The notes beneath the pieces are model-generated. The model did not search any database and had not been told where the DNA came from. It saw only the letters and a list, made by a program, of their open reading frames with translations. A stretch of 64,000 bases of DNA, taken from contig CATNEN010000002.1 of the NCBI GenBank assembly GCA_950097015.1, positions 6,775,501 to 6,839,500 on the forward strand, read 5' to 3'. How positions within the stretch are numbered: position 1 is the stretch's first letter; each line of letters opens with the position of its first letter. This DNA is from Macrostomum hystrix (lineage: Eukaryota > Platyhelminthes > Macrostomidae). A program made the translations under genes and the position numbers. Below, in pieces: positions 47,901 through 53,823 of the stretch.

Positions 47901-50771
47901 CCTTCAGATCCCGTGATGATACTTCCATACCCTTCAGATCCCGTGATGTTCCATACCCTTCAGATCCCGTGATGATACTTCTATACCCTTCAGATCCCGT
48001 GATGATACTTCCATACCCTTCAGATCCCATGATGATACTTGCCTACCCTTCAGATCCCGTGATGATACTTCCCTACCCTTCAGATCCCATGAAGACACTT
48101 CTATACCCTTCAGATCCCGTGATGATACTTCCCTACCCTTCAGATCCCGTGATGATACTTCCCTACCCTTCAGATCCCATGAAGACACTTCCCTACCCTT
48201 CAGATCCCGTGATGATACTTCCCTACCCTTCAGATCCCATGAAGACACTTCTATACCCTTTATATCCCATGAAGACACTTCCCTACCCTTCAGATCCCGT
48301 GATGATACTTCCATACCCTTCAGATCCCGTGATGTTCCATACCCTTCAGATCCCGTGATGATACTTCCATACCCTTCAGATCCCGTGATGTTCCATACCC
48401 TTCAGATCCCGTGATGATACTTCTATACCATTCAGATCCCGTGATGATACTTCCATACCCTTCAGATCCCGTGATGATACTTCCATACCCTTCAGATCCC
48501 GTGATGTTCCATACCCTTCAGATCCCGTGATGATACTTCTATACCATTCAGATCCCGTGATGATACTTCCATACCCTTCAGATCCCGTGATGATACTTCC
48601 CTACCCTTCAGATCCCGTGATGATACTTCCATACCCTTCAGATCCCGTGATGATACTTCCCTACCCTTTAGATCCCGTGATGATACTTCCATACCCATCA
48701 GATCCCGTGATGATACTTCCCTACCCTTCAGATCCCGTGATGATACTTCCCTACCCTTCAGATCCCGTGATGTTCCCTACCCATCAGATCCCGTGATGAT
48801 ACTTCCCTACCCTTCAGATCCCGTGATGATACTTCCCTACCCTTCAGATCCCGTGATGTTCCCTACCCTTCAGATCCCGTGATGATACTTCCATACCCAT
48901 CAGATCTCTATCAATCGTCTTCCACCCATACTAACCCTGTATCTCCCCGCTAGCCCATGATCCCAAAATGCCGATCTGCCACCCCGCAGTCTGAAGCGCA
49001 ACCCAGAGTTCTTCGCCTACCTGCTGGTGCTGCCCTGCGTGCTGCTGTCCTCCCTGACTTTGGTCATCTTCTGGCTGCCTCCTGAGAGCCCAGCCAAGAT
49101 GTTGCTAGGTAAGCAGTTGGAAGATTTGATATTTTTTTACATGAAAAATGTCTGACAGCTCCGTTTTTTTCCAACTCAGGCATGAACATTTTTGTCGCCT
49201 TCTTTCTGCTTTTGCTGCTCCTGGCTGAGTCAACTCCGTCAGCTTCAACAAGCGTGCCCTACATTGGTAAGATTTGGGATAAGCTGGTTTACCTCCGACG
49301 ATCCCTGTGGCGATTCCTGTGACGATTCCTGAGGCCATTCTTGGGAAGATTCCTGAAGCTTTTCTTGGGAAGATTCCTGAGGCCATTCTTGGGAAGATTC
49401 CTGAGGCTTTTCTTGGGAAGATTCCTGAGGCTTTTCTTTGGAAGATTCCTGAGGCTGTCCTTGGGGTGATCCCTGTTGCGATACCAGGGATGATTTCTGA
49501 GGCAATTTTCGGGACGATTCCTGAGTCTCTTCCACTGACAATTCCTGTGGGTACTCCTTGGACGCTTCCTGAGAGGATTACTTGGAATAAAAATAAATTA
49601 ATAATAATTATTATTATTACTTTAAAGTTTCTTTGGACGATTCCATGGAACCATTAGTAAGACAATTTTACGGGTGATTCCAAGAAAAGAATGTCCTGGG
49701 ACGATTGCAGAAACGAATCTTAAAAAGATTAAGTCTAGGATTCTTTGGGTGATATCTAGCGCTGGTCTAAGACGATTCCGTAAGCTTCTCAGTCTGATTT
49801 CTAAGAATTATTTTTTTCAAGTTTCTAGGCTACTTATGAAATAGACAATAAAAACAACGCATACTACTCGTCTGCAGGGTACTACTACTGCCTGAACATG
49901 CTGCTCATCACACTTTCCACCTTCTTGAGCGTCATAGTAATAAATTTGTACTTCCGTGGCGACAAGAGAAATCGACTGCCCGGCTGGCTCAAGAAGGTAC
50001 GATCGCTTTTTTTTATGCATTTTCTGTCATTAAATTGAGTTTTCGCAGTAAGAGATAAGGAGGGAAACACGAGTAAGGACGGGCCAGATGGTAAGAGCTA
50101 AAAAGGAGGGGGTGAGGAAAGATAGACGAGCAGCCAATCAGAGACGAGGGAAAGGAAAGAGAAGTGAATGTTATCTAAGAAGTTTAACACACAGAGGGAG
50201 AGAGGAGAATGTACAATAACAGAGCGCGCGAGCGTAAACAAACAAACAGAGCGTAAAAAGGGTGAAGCAATAATATTGACAGAATCGTCGAATAAAAAAA
50301 TATGGGCATTTGAAATACCCCGTGTTCTTTCTACTGCTGATAGAGGAAATTCCACTGAAAACTTTTCAGTGCATCGAGTTCTTGGCCAAGATGCTCTGCA
50401 TGCGGCAGGTGATTACCAAGAGTGAGACGGAGAAGCTGCGCCTCATTCGCTCTGAGATCAAGCACAACCGCCATCACAAGAAGAAGAAGCAGGGCCGGAG
50501 GGCGCAGGTTGTCGAGCTGGCGGGCGACAACAGCGGCGGCCCGACTTCGCTGACGTCGCAGCGGTTCCAGAACTACGTCGACGAGGCGTCGGTTCGAGAT
50601 TCAATCGCTGCGGCAACCGCGGCCGCTTCCGCTGGAGGCATCGGCGAACACTTCGGCGCGGGTGGCGGCGGCGGCGGCGGCTTCGACTATCAGCACCAGC
50701 AGCTGCTGCTCTCGCTTGGTGGCAACAGCGCCGCCAATCATCCCGGATATCCTGACGAGGCTCTGCTGATA

Positions 50772-50806
<35 letters not shown>

Positions 50807-51164
50807 TCTATTGAAGCAGGCCGAGGACTCGACAATCCACCTGACTCAGTCCATGGAGAGTGATCTGAGAGAGATCCGTCGGTCCATTCGCAACCTGATG
50901 ATGCGCCTGGCCCAGAAGGACGCCACGCAGAAGGTGGCGAGGGAGTGGCGCATGGTGGCGCTGGTGCTGGACAGAATCTTCTTCTGGTGTTACCTCATCA
51001 TCATCGTGACGGCGGGCTTCACCTTGCTAATGCCGACCACTCCAGCGGCCAGCCGGATTGAGGAGACCATCGAGAAGTACAGAGCGCAGGAGTACAAAAT
51101 CAAGCCAGCGCCAATGACCACCGCGCCACCGGAGCCCGCCGCAATGGGCTACTCAATGCTCTAG
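29848..51164 (+). CDS. Nicotinic-type acetylcholine receptor alpha subunit, predicted chloride channel (614 aa, 8 exons)
   Basis: Exons 29848-29932, 40229-40422, 46724-46833, 47250-47585, 48990-49108, 49180-49266, 49878-49996, 50370-51164; all phases match. Order: signal peptide (1-25), ligand domain with loop D Trp (KVWSRFSW), loop A ([10 protein letters not shown]), Cys-loop C163/C177, loop B (GSWTYDG), loop C FYPCC (vicinal C229-C230, alpha type), M1, M2, M3, long cytoplasmic loop (351-545) and M4 (about 551-571). The pore entrance reads ESPAKMLLG: Pro-Ala-Lys at -2', -1', 0' replaces the Gly-Glu-Lys of cation channels. That Pro-Ala signature marks anion-selective Cys-loop receptors and is reported for acetylcholine-gated chloride channels of schistosomes and Lymnaea. 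Hence I infer an inhibitory acetylcholine receptor of nerve or muscle membrane. The 9' gate residue is Val. The loop carries a 10-Gln run and a Gly run. Intron 2 holds the LTR retrotransposon in antisense. Confidence 0.92.
29970..30765. repeat. 32-bp satellite at start of receptor intron 1
   Basis: Units of GGATCTAAGAAGTTTGGGAT plus CAGAGGAACTTG, beginning about 40 bp after the exon 1 donor as a looser GGGATCTGAACAGTTT repeat. Confidence 0.93.
31017..31735. repeat. 18-bp satellite (GTATTTTGGGATCTCATT)
   Basis: About 40 units with CTC/TTC variants; open in several frames. Confidence 0.95.
31736..33339. other. Receptor intron 1, no gene seen
   Basis: Unique-looking intron sequence; no conserved domain in any frame. 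Confidence 0.5.
33340..33900. repeat. 20-21-bp pyrimidine-rich satellite
   Basis: About 27 units of CCCTGAGTCTCACCCCTCCC with CATCC and AACCACT variants. Confidence 0.93.
33901..34469. other. Receptor intron 1, no gene seen
   Basis: Unique-looking sequence between two arrays. Confidence 0.5.
34470..35410. repeat. 16-17-bp satellite (TTAGATTCAGGGTTTC)
   Basis: About 57 units of GATTCAGGGTTTCTTA with AGTTA and CTAA variants; a block of about 90 bp (ending CAGGTTAGTTAGATTCAGGG) recurs near 35210, 35290 and 35370. Confidence 0.95.
35411..36225. other. Receptor intron 1, no gene seen
   Basis: A 62-codon frame at 35508 has no family match. Confidence 0.45.
36226..37500. repeat. 60-bp composite satellite
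   Basis: Two alternating half-units, GATCCTTCAGGTGGAGTCAG and GATCCTTCATGGCCTCTGTT. Seven clean 60-bp dimers at 36229-36640, then disordered monomers. CCTTCAGGTGG resembles an acceptor joined to a donor. Confidence 0.95.
37501..38334. other. Receptor intron 1, no gene seen
   Basis: Includes a small CACTCACACTCACACC repeat (37650-37685). Open frames unassigned. Confidence 0.45.
38335..39308. repeat. 10-bp satellite (GAGATTCAGT)
   Basis: About 90 units with GTGAGATGGA and ATGAGATTCA variants that recur in blocks. Confidence 0.95.
39309..40228. other. End of receptor intron 1, no gene seen
   Basis: Unique sequence up to the exon 2 acceptor. Confidence 0.55.
40229..40422 (+). CDS. Receptor exon 2: N-terminal helix and first strands
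   Basis: Acceptor TTTTGCAG. Reads [47 protein letters not shown] and IKVWSRF, the classic start of a nicotinic subunit. Phase 0 donor GTGAGT. Confidence 0.95.
40455..41088. repeat. 15-bp satellite, left of the retrotransposon
   Basis: Units GATCTGAAAACATGG and GATCTGAGATCTTGG mixed, starting about 30 bp after the receptor exon 2 donor. The retrotransposon sits inside this array. Confidence 0.95.
41089..41256 (-). repeat. 3' LTR of the Gypsy element
   Basis: 168 bp, identical by eye to 45574-45741. It follows the polypurine tract in element orientation. Confidence 0.95.
41257..41275 (-). promoter_or_regulatory. Polypurine tract of the Gypsy element
   Basis: The minus strand reads TTGGAGGGGGGATGA directly before the 3' LTR, the normal plus-strand DNA priming site. 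Confidence 0.75.
41387..45445 (-). CDS. gag-pol: Gag-Pol polyprotein of the Gypsy element (1352 aa)
   Basis: One frame, no gag/pol frameshift. Order (approximate residues): Gag with a retrotransposon-gag helix bundle (20-200); two zinc knuckles near 230-265 ([24 protein letters not shown]); aspartic protease with [12 protein letters not shown] near 320; reverse transcriptase (470-690) with [15 protein letters not shown] and YQDD near 613; RNase H from about 760 ([20 protein letters not shown]); integrase with an HHCC zinc finger near 984-1025 (HQGHLG, CSAC) and DDE core ([26 protein letters not shown]). No chromodomain was recognised; the tail is Pro-rich. All catalytic motifs appear intact. 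A Mag-like or K02A2.6-like Gypsy lineage is plausible but untested. Confidence 0.96.
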   Translation of the reverse strand: MSQSEMGSTENATAPALRLNLREPPPFLDNPGTPAVSWEIWAAEFDTYLLASGIDSLQEARKIALLTHCLGREGVRIYRTLSADQETAPTTLAAACDLLKQHFQPAVSVYAKRHEFRKCVQRSAEGVQAFVANLRHAAKDCQFGVLHDDLILDQLIFGTSSSKVRERLLLEKELTLGGAIQIAAQVEMAVHSEKSLTGKTAADDSIKKINFKRASYDAKQRQTGQQNQFCCSHCGQRGHRTGSDPRCAARGKACTKCGRLNHFAKVCKSSTTAPTSGQKNIQGVEIDSSRQQSIFAVGSSHKGQYKRASIRINGHSIPLLVDTAAKVSILSMETSRKIFGSKIPLRPCDKKLLSYNGSSISVAGEIDARVEFDGVQLPLFTFTIVMDGDDLMGIDLMDKLDCKVLGPSGHQIFTISSGNEASGMPPMPDWIPAKYHTLGTGLGEIKGFCHRPRVDPTVPPVAQRMRRLPLALRQECAAEIHRWKEEGIIERAEGDVPDWQSNVTCARKSDGKLRLCVDLRSVNKAIVPDSMSLPTFADLVTEFSNSKWFSRIDLNQSYLQLPLHEDAKNLTCFHTESGLYRFKRMPFGISSAPAAFQKVVGKILEGIDGVMHYQDDIAVHAATEAEHDKRLFRVLDKLLHHRVTINLKKCVFKVPEIQFVGHRISATGIQPLQPHAESVEQLKAPTNASELASFLGFAKFLQFYIKNLSHVAEPLTALLRKDVPWNWDKKCEAAFSEVKRLISSAPCLKFFDQSHETVVSCDSSDVALGATLGQIDERGQLRPVAFASRALSDTERRYSATEKEALACVWSCEHWHLLLYGRKFKLLTDHQALTTLLSARGSGQRPLRLQRWCERLFVYDFDIEYVPGKLNVQPDFLSRYGYDRKKIDQESIDQRQTESDINLVLARSSEPISVAQLAEATASDDQLQRVVQFVLNGWPTETPSDLKGFHQVQHELCLWNDGRCLARGSRAVIPASLRDLVLTEAHQGHLGVAKVKARCRETVWWPRIDSDVETFVRNCSACILSEKAFKPIKVPWSTTELPAGPWRQLQVDIVGELPATEAPNSHRFLIVVHDLYSKWPEIIASSSVTSTACIEALRSLFVRWGLPDEITTDNGPQFVSSEFTDFLSSLGIKHRRTPFYCPQQNGGVERFNGFIKSSLRALLADGVAMKQAVQELLLAYRSAEHALTKKTPAEMMLGRKLRLHLDRLQPAEPESAPSQALRRTVQEQQQRAESRRKPSKQNQQPRSAALTVGSRVRVRRPKKSKLGSGISEPMTVVGRNGNTLTLTDGSRWHISRCIPDNRRGWCDDDGDGELPPQPAGAPTSPAPPMPPLRRSERHRAAPQRFGSVVTHD
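45556..45572 (-). promoter_or_regulatory. Primer-binding site of the Gypsy element
   Basis: One base inside the 5' LTR the minus strand reads TGGCGTCGCAAGCAGGG. It starts with TGG, as expected for pairing to a tRNA 3' CCA end. I could not assign the primer tRNA. Confidence 0.7.
45574..45741 (-). repeat. 5' LTR of the Gypsy element
   Basis: 168 bp bounded by TGTTGTG and CACAACA ends. By eye it is identical to the other LTR. In element orientation it carries an AATATATATACACGG TATA-like stretch, followed by a short hairpin with arms CTCTCGC/GCGAGAG. Confidence 0.95.
45742..46443. repeat. 15-bp satellite, right of the retrotransposon
   Basis: Continuation of the same array: about 46 units, nearly all the single form GATCTGAGATCTTGG, far more uniform than the left part. 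Confidence 0.95.
46724..46833 (+). CDS. Receptor exon 3: loop A
   Basis: Acceptor CAACTCCAG, just after the retrotransposon and its flanking satellite. Reads [11 protein letters not shown] and [13 protein letters not shown]. The loop A Tyr is present. Donor TA/GTGAGA, phase 2. Confidence 0.95.
46918..47243. repeat. 9-bp satellite (TCTCACAAA)
   Basis: About 36 units filling receptor intron 3 and ending about 7 bp before the exon 4 acceptor, in place of an ordinary polypyrimidine tract. Confidence 0.97.
47250..47585 (+). CDS. Receptor exon 4: Cys-loop, loops B and C
   Basis: Acceptor CACCGCAG, only about 7 bp after a 9-bp satellite. Contains [27 protein letters not shown] and [15 protein letters not shown]. 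All principal-face aromatic residues and the vicinal cysteines are present. Donor TT/GTGAGT, phase 2. Confidence 0.96.
47640..48905. repeat. About 31-bp satellite in receptor intron 4
   Basis: About 42 units of CCCTTCAGATCCCGTGATGA plus TACTTCCCTA, with shorter GTTCCATA variants. CCCTTCAG resembles an acceptor. Confidence 0.95.
48990..49108 (+). CDS. Receptor exon 5: M1 and anion-type selectivity filter
   Basis: Acceptor CACCCCGCAG. M1 reads [17 protein letters not shown]; then [14 protein letters not shown]. Residues 276-278 are Pro-Ala-Lys where cation-selective subunits have Glu at -1'. Donor CTAG/GTAAGC, phase 1. Confidence 0.95.
49180..49266 (+). CDS. Receptor exon 6: M2 pore helix
   Basis: Follows a 71-bp intron; acceptor CAACTCAG. 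Reads [19 protein letters not shown], ending TSVPYIG. Glu at 20' is kept, 9' is Val and 2' is Leu. Donor ATTG/GTAAGA, phase 1. Confidence 0.95.
49298..49560. repeat. 24-bp minisatellite in receptor intron 6
   Basis: About ten diverged units of GAAGATTCCTGAGGCTTTTC, starting about 30 bp after the exon 6 donor. Confidence 0.88.
49878..49996 (+). CDS. Receptor exon 7: M3
   Basis: Acceptor GTCTGCAG. Reads [20 protein letters not shown], then [18 protein letters not shown], typical of the M3 end of invertebrate nicotinic subunits. Donor AAG/GTACGA, phase 0. Confidence 0.94.
50370..51164 (+). CDS. Receptor exon 8: cytoplasmic loop, M4, stop
   Basis: Acceptor ACTTTTCAG. Reads [14 protein letters not shown], a basic [10 protein letters not shown] patch, Ala-, Gly- and Gln-rich low complexity (ten pure CAG codons at 50775-50804), then [18 protein letters not shown] (start of M4) and a short tail ending at TAG. 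Confidence 0.94.
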
Positions 51165-52164
51165 TTCTAGAACTCGGGCAACGTTTGAGCAGCCGTAAAA
51201 TTTTCATTTATTCATCGATATCTGACAAGTTATTTGAATTTTCTAGACCTATTGTTAAGGTATCGATGCGATTAACTAAGTAGATAGAAATTGACCTGTT
51301 TGTCCATTGTTGAAACCCAGTTTCTATATTGAGAAAAACGTGTTCAATTCTGAGATTCAATATGAGTGTTCGGGATTTGAATTCAACTGGATTGTTGAGT
51401 TAGTAGGGATAAGAGAACCAAAGTGAGTGTTGAGCTAGGGATTTGAAATTCAAGGTGAGTGTTGTGGTTAAGATTTGAGATCAAGATTAGCAGAAATTAA
51501 GTCATAAAAAACTACCAATAACAAATATAAGGTTTCGACCATAGACAAACAAACAAATTAATATCAGTAATCCATTATTGTGGAATGACTTAAACGTAAA
51601 ATACAAGTACACATTTTTATGTATCTGTAAACATTTTCCGCTACTTGTAGTGTTAATCTAGAGTAGCTTTCTCTGCGCAGAATGTCCTGTCATAATGTTA
51701 AAAATGATCCATTTTTTACTGTTCTGATCATATTTTATTTCGCTACTTTTTGAACTAAAGGGTTGTTTGTAGAGAACCTATTCATTAGCTGTCATCGCCG
51801 TTGACAAAGAATTTACCGATCGTCATAAAAAATCTAAAAAAGCACACATGATGCTACTTACCAGTAGGCGTATGCGTGTAGGATGATATCAATTTTTGTA
51901 TCTTAAATAGTCTCGTATCGTACTGTAAATGCCAGTTAGTTCAATGTGATTTTCGCACTCGTCATTCAAACAAGACATTTAGTTTTTCATGCATTGCCGA
52001 AAAACATACTGTATGCAGCCTTGATCAATAAAAAACGCTTGAAGAAATTTACCCTCTTGGATTTCATGACTCATACGAAGTTATAGTCTTTTCGATTCAA
52101 TACAAGTTTTCATAAGTTTTTTTTATTATATGGCGTGTTTATAAGACTTGTGAGAGATCATTGA
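51165..52164 (+). other. Receptor 3' UTR and spacer
   Basis: AT-rich, no open frame of interest; contains the AATAAA at 52027. Confidence 0.5.
52027..52032 (+). terminator. Candidate poly(A) signal of the receptor gene
   Basis: An AATAAA hexamer lies about 860 bp after the receptor stop and just before the 20-bp array at 52165. It would give a 3' UTR of roughly 0.9 kb. No transcript evidence. Confidence 0.4.
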
Positions 52165-52912
52165 ACATGATTCAACGGAGCCTGCTACGATTCTACGGAT
52201 CCTGCCACGATTCTACGGATCCTGTTGCGATTCTACGGATCCAGCTACGATTCTACGGATCCTGCTACGATTCTACTGGTCCTGCTACGATTCTACGGAT
52301 CCTGCCACGATTCTACGGATCCTGCCACGATTCTACAATCCTGCTGCGATTATACGAATCCTGTTGCGATTCTGCAGATCCTGCCACGATTCTACGGATC
52401 CTGCTGCGATTCTAGGAATCCTGCTGCGATTCTAGGAATCCTGTTGCGATTCTAGGAATCCTGCTGCGATTCTAGGAATCCTGTTGCGATTCTAGGAATC
52501 CTGCTGCGATTCTAGGAATCCTGTTGCGATTCTAGGAATCCTGCTGCGATTCTAGGAATCCTGCTGCGATTCTAGGAATCCTGCTGCGATTCTAGGAATC
52601 CTGTTGCGATTCTACGGATCCAGCAACGATTCTACGAATCCTGCTGCGATTCTACGAATCCTGCTACGATTCTTCGGATCCTGCTGCGATTCTACGGATC
52701 CTGTTGCGATTCTACGGATCCAGCTGCGATTCTACTGATCCTGCTACGATTCTACGAATCCTGTTGCGATTCTGCGGATCCTGCTCCGATTCTACGAATC
52801 CTGTTGCGATTCTGCAGATCCTGCTGCGATTCTACGAATCCTGCCACGATTCTGCGGATCCTGCTACGATTCTACTGGTCCTGCTACGATTCTACGGATC
52901 CTGCTGCGATTC
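52165..52912. repeat. 20-bp satellite (GATTCTACGGATCCTGCTAC)
   Basis: About 37 units between the convergent receptor and GALC genes. A central uniform sub-block uses GATTCTAGGAATCCTGCTGC. Confidence 0.96.
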
Positions 52913-53354
52913 TTGATAACAACATGTTGCAACACACAAAATTATGTTTGAAAAAAAATATCATTTGTTATATCGCGATTTTTTGTATAACTTAGTCAGA
53001 ATAAAGCAATCATTCAATTTTCTTATACTTCTAAAACATTAAAATCTTATTGATTTAACCGATGATCATTACATATTAAATATTATTCGAGAATAGAAAC
53101 TCAAATAATATTACAATCTTACTTCGTTCTTTACTGGATTGCAGGTATTGAAAACAAAAGTGCATAAATTGCTTTGCGCACATAATCAAACCTAAAAATT
53201 CACTATTAGTAATTTTGCTACGATAAATAAAGCTCTTGGGTTTTAATATATTGCTGGCTAGACTATTTAATTAAGAACTATTAAGCGTCATTTAAAAACA
53301 AGCTACGATGAAAAGATAAGCTAGCTAATTAATATCAGTGATTGCTTCTCAGCT
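52913..53354. other. Spacer between convergent genes
   Basis: AT-rich, no gene seen. Confidence 0.6.
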
Positions 53355-53360
53355 TTTATT
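53355..53360 (-). terminator. GALC: Candidate poly(A) signal of GALC
   Basis: AATAAA on the minus strand about 225 bp after the GALC stop. It defines a plausible short 3' UTR that includes the hairpin at 53437-53479. Confidence 0.5.
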
Positions 53361-53436
53361 AGCAGACGCTAGACTAGCCAATCAGAGGCTAGCTGTAATT
53401 TTCTCTGCGCCAAAGCTGATAACGTTCATATCTAAC

Positions 53437-53479
53437 TCGCCTCTTATTGGCTGATACTAGACTAGCCAATAAGAGACGA
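53437..53479. repeat. Hairpin with CCAAT/ATTGG arms in the predicted GALC 3' UTR
   Basis: Arms CTCTTATTGGCT (53441-53452) and AGCCAATAAGAG (53464-53475) are exact reverse complements and extend outward by CTCG/CGAG with one mismatch, an arm of about 17 bp around an 11-nt loop. A related sequence, CTAGCCAATCAGAGGCTAGC, lies about 70 bp to the left. Confidence 0.6.
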
Positions 53480-53581
53480 GCTACTATGTACAATATTCCA
53501 GGGCTTTTAAGCAATTAGAACTGGCTCGTTTTTTCCATTGGCAATCAAAAGCCTATTGGTTGGTTAGAAAAGAACTTCTCG

Positions 53582-53823
53582 TTAAAACTTCCCAGCCGCC
53601 AGTTTCTCAACCGAGAGGTCCTTGAAGTAGGCGACGCCGAACATCGACGTGCCGACGCCAGCCCAGCCGGATGGCAGCGACTCCCAGCCAGCCGTGCCGT
53701 TGTAGGCCAGCTGGCCGTTGACTTGCAACTGGACTAGACCCTTCAGCGACTGCAGTGACATCAAGATCCAGCTGTCACGCTTGAGACCGTCAAGCATTGT
53801 CGAATAGACAGCTTGATTCATGC
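53582..53823 (-). CDS. GALC: GALC last exon
   Basis: Acceptor ACCCGCAG, phase 1. Reads [27 protein letters not shown] and [20 protein letters not shown], ending in TAA. Confidence 0.92.
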
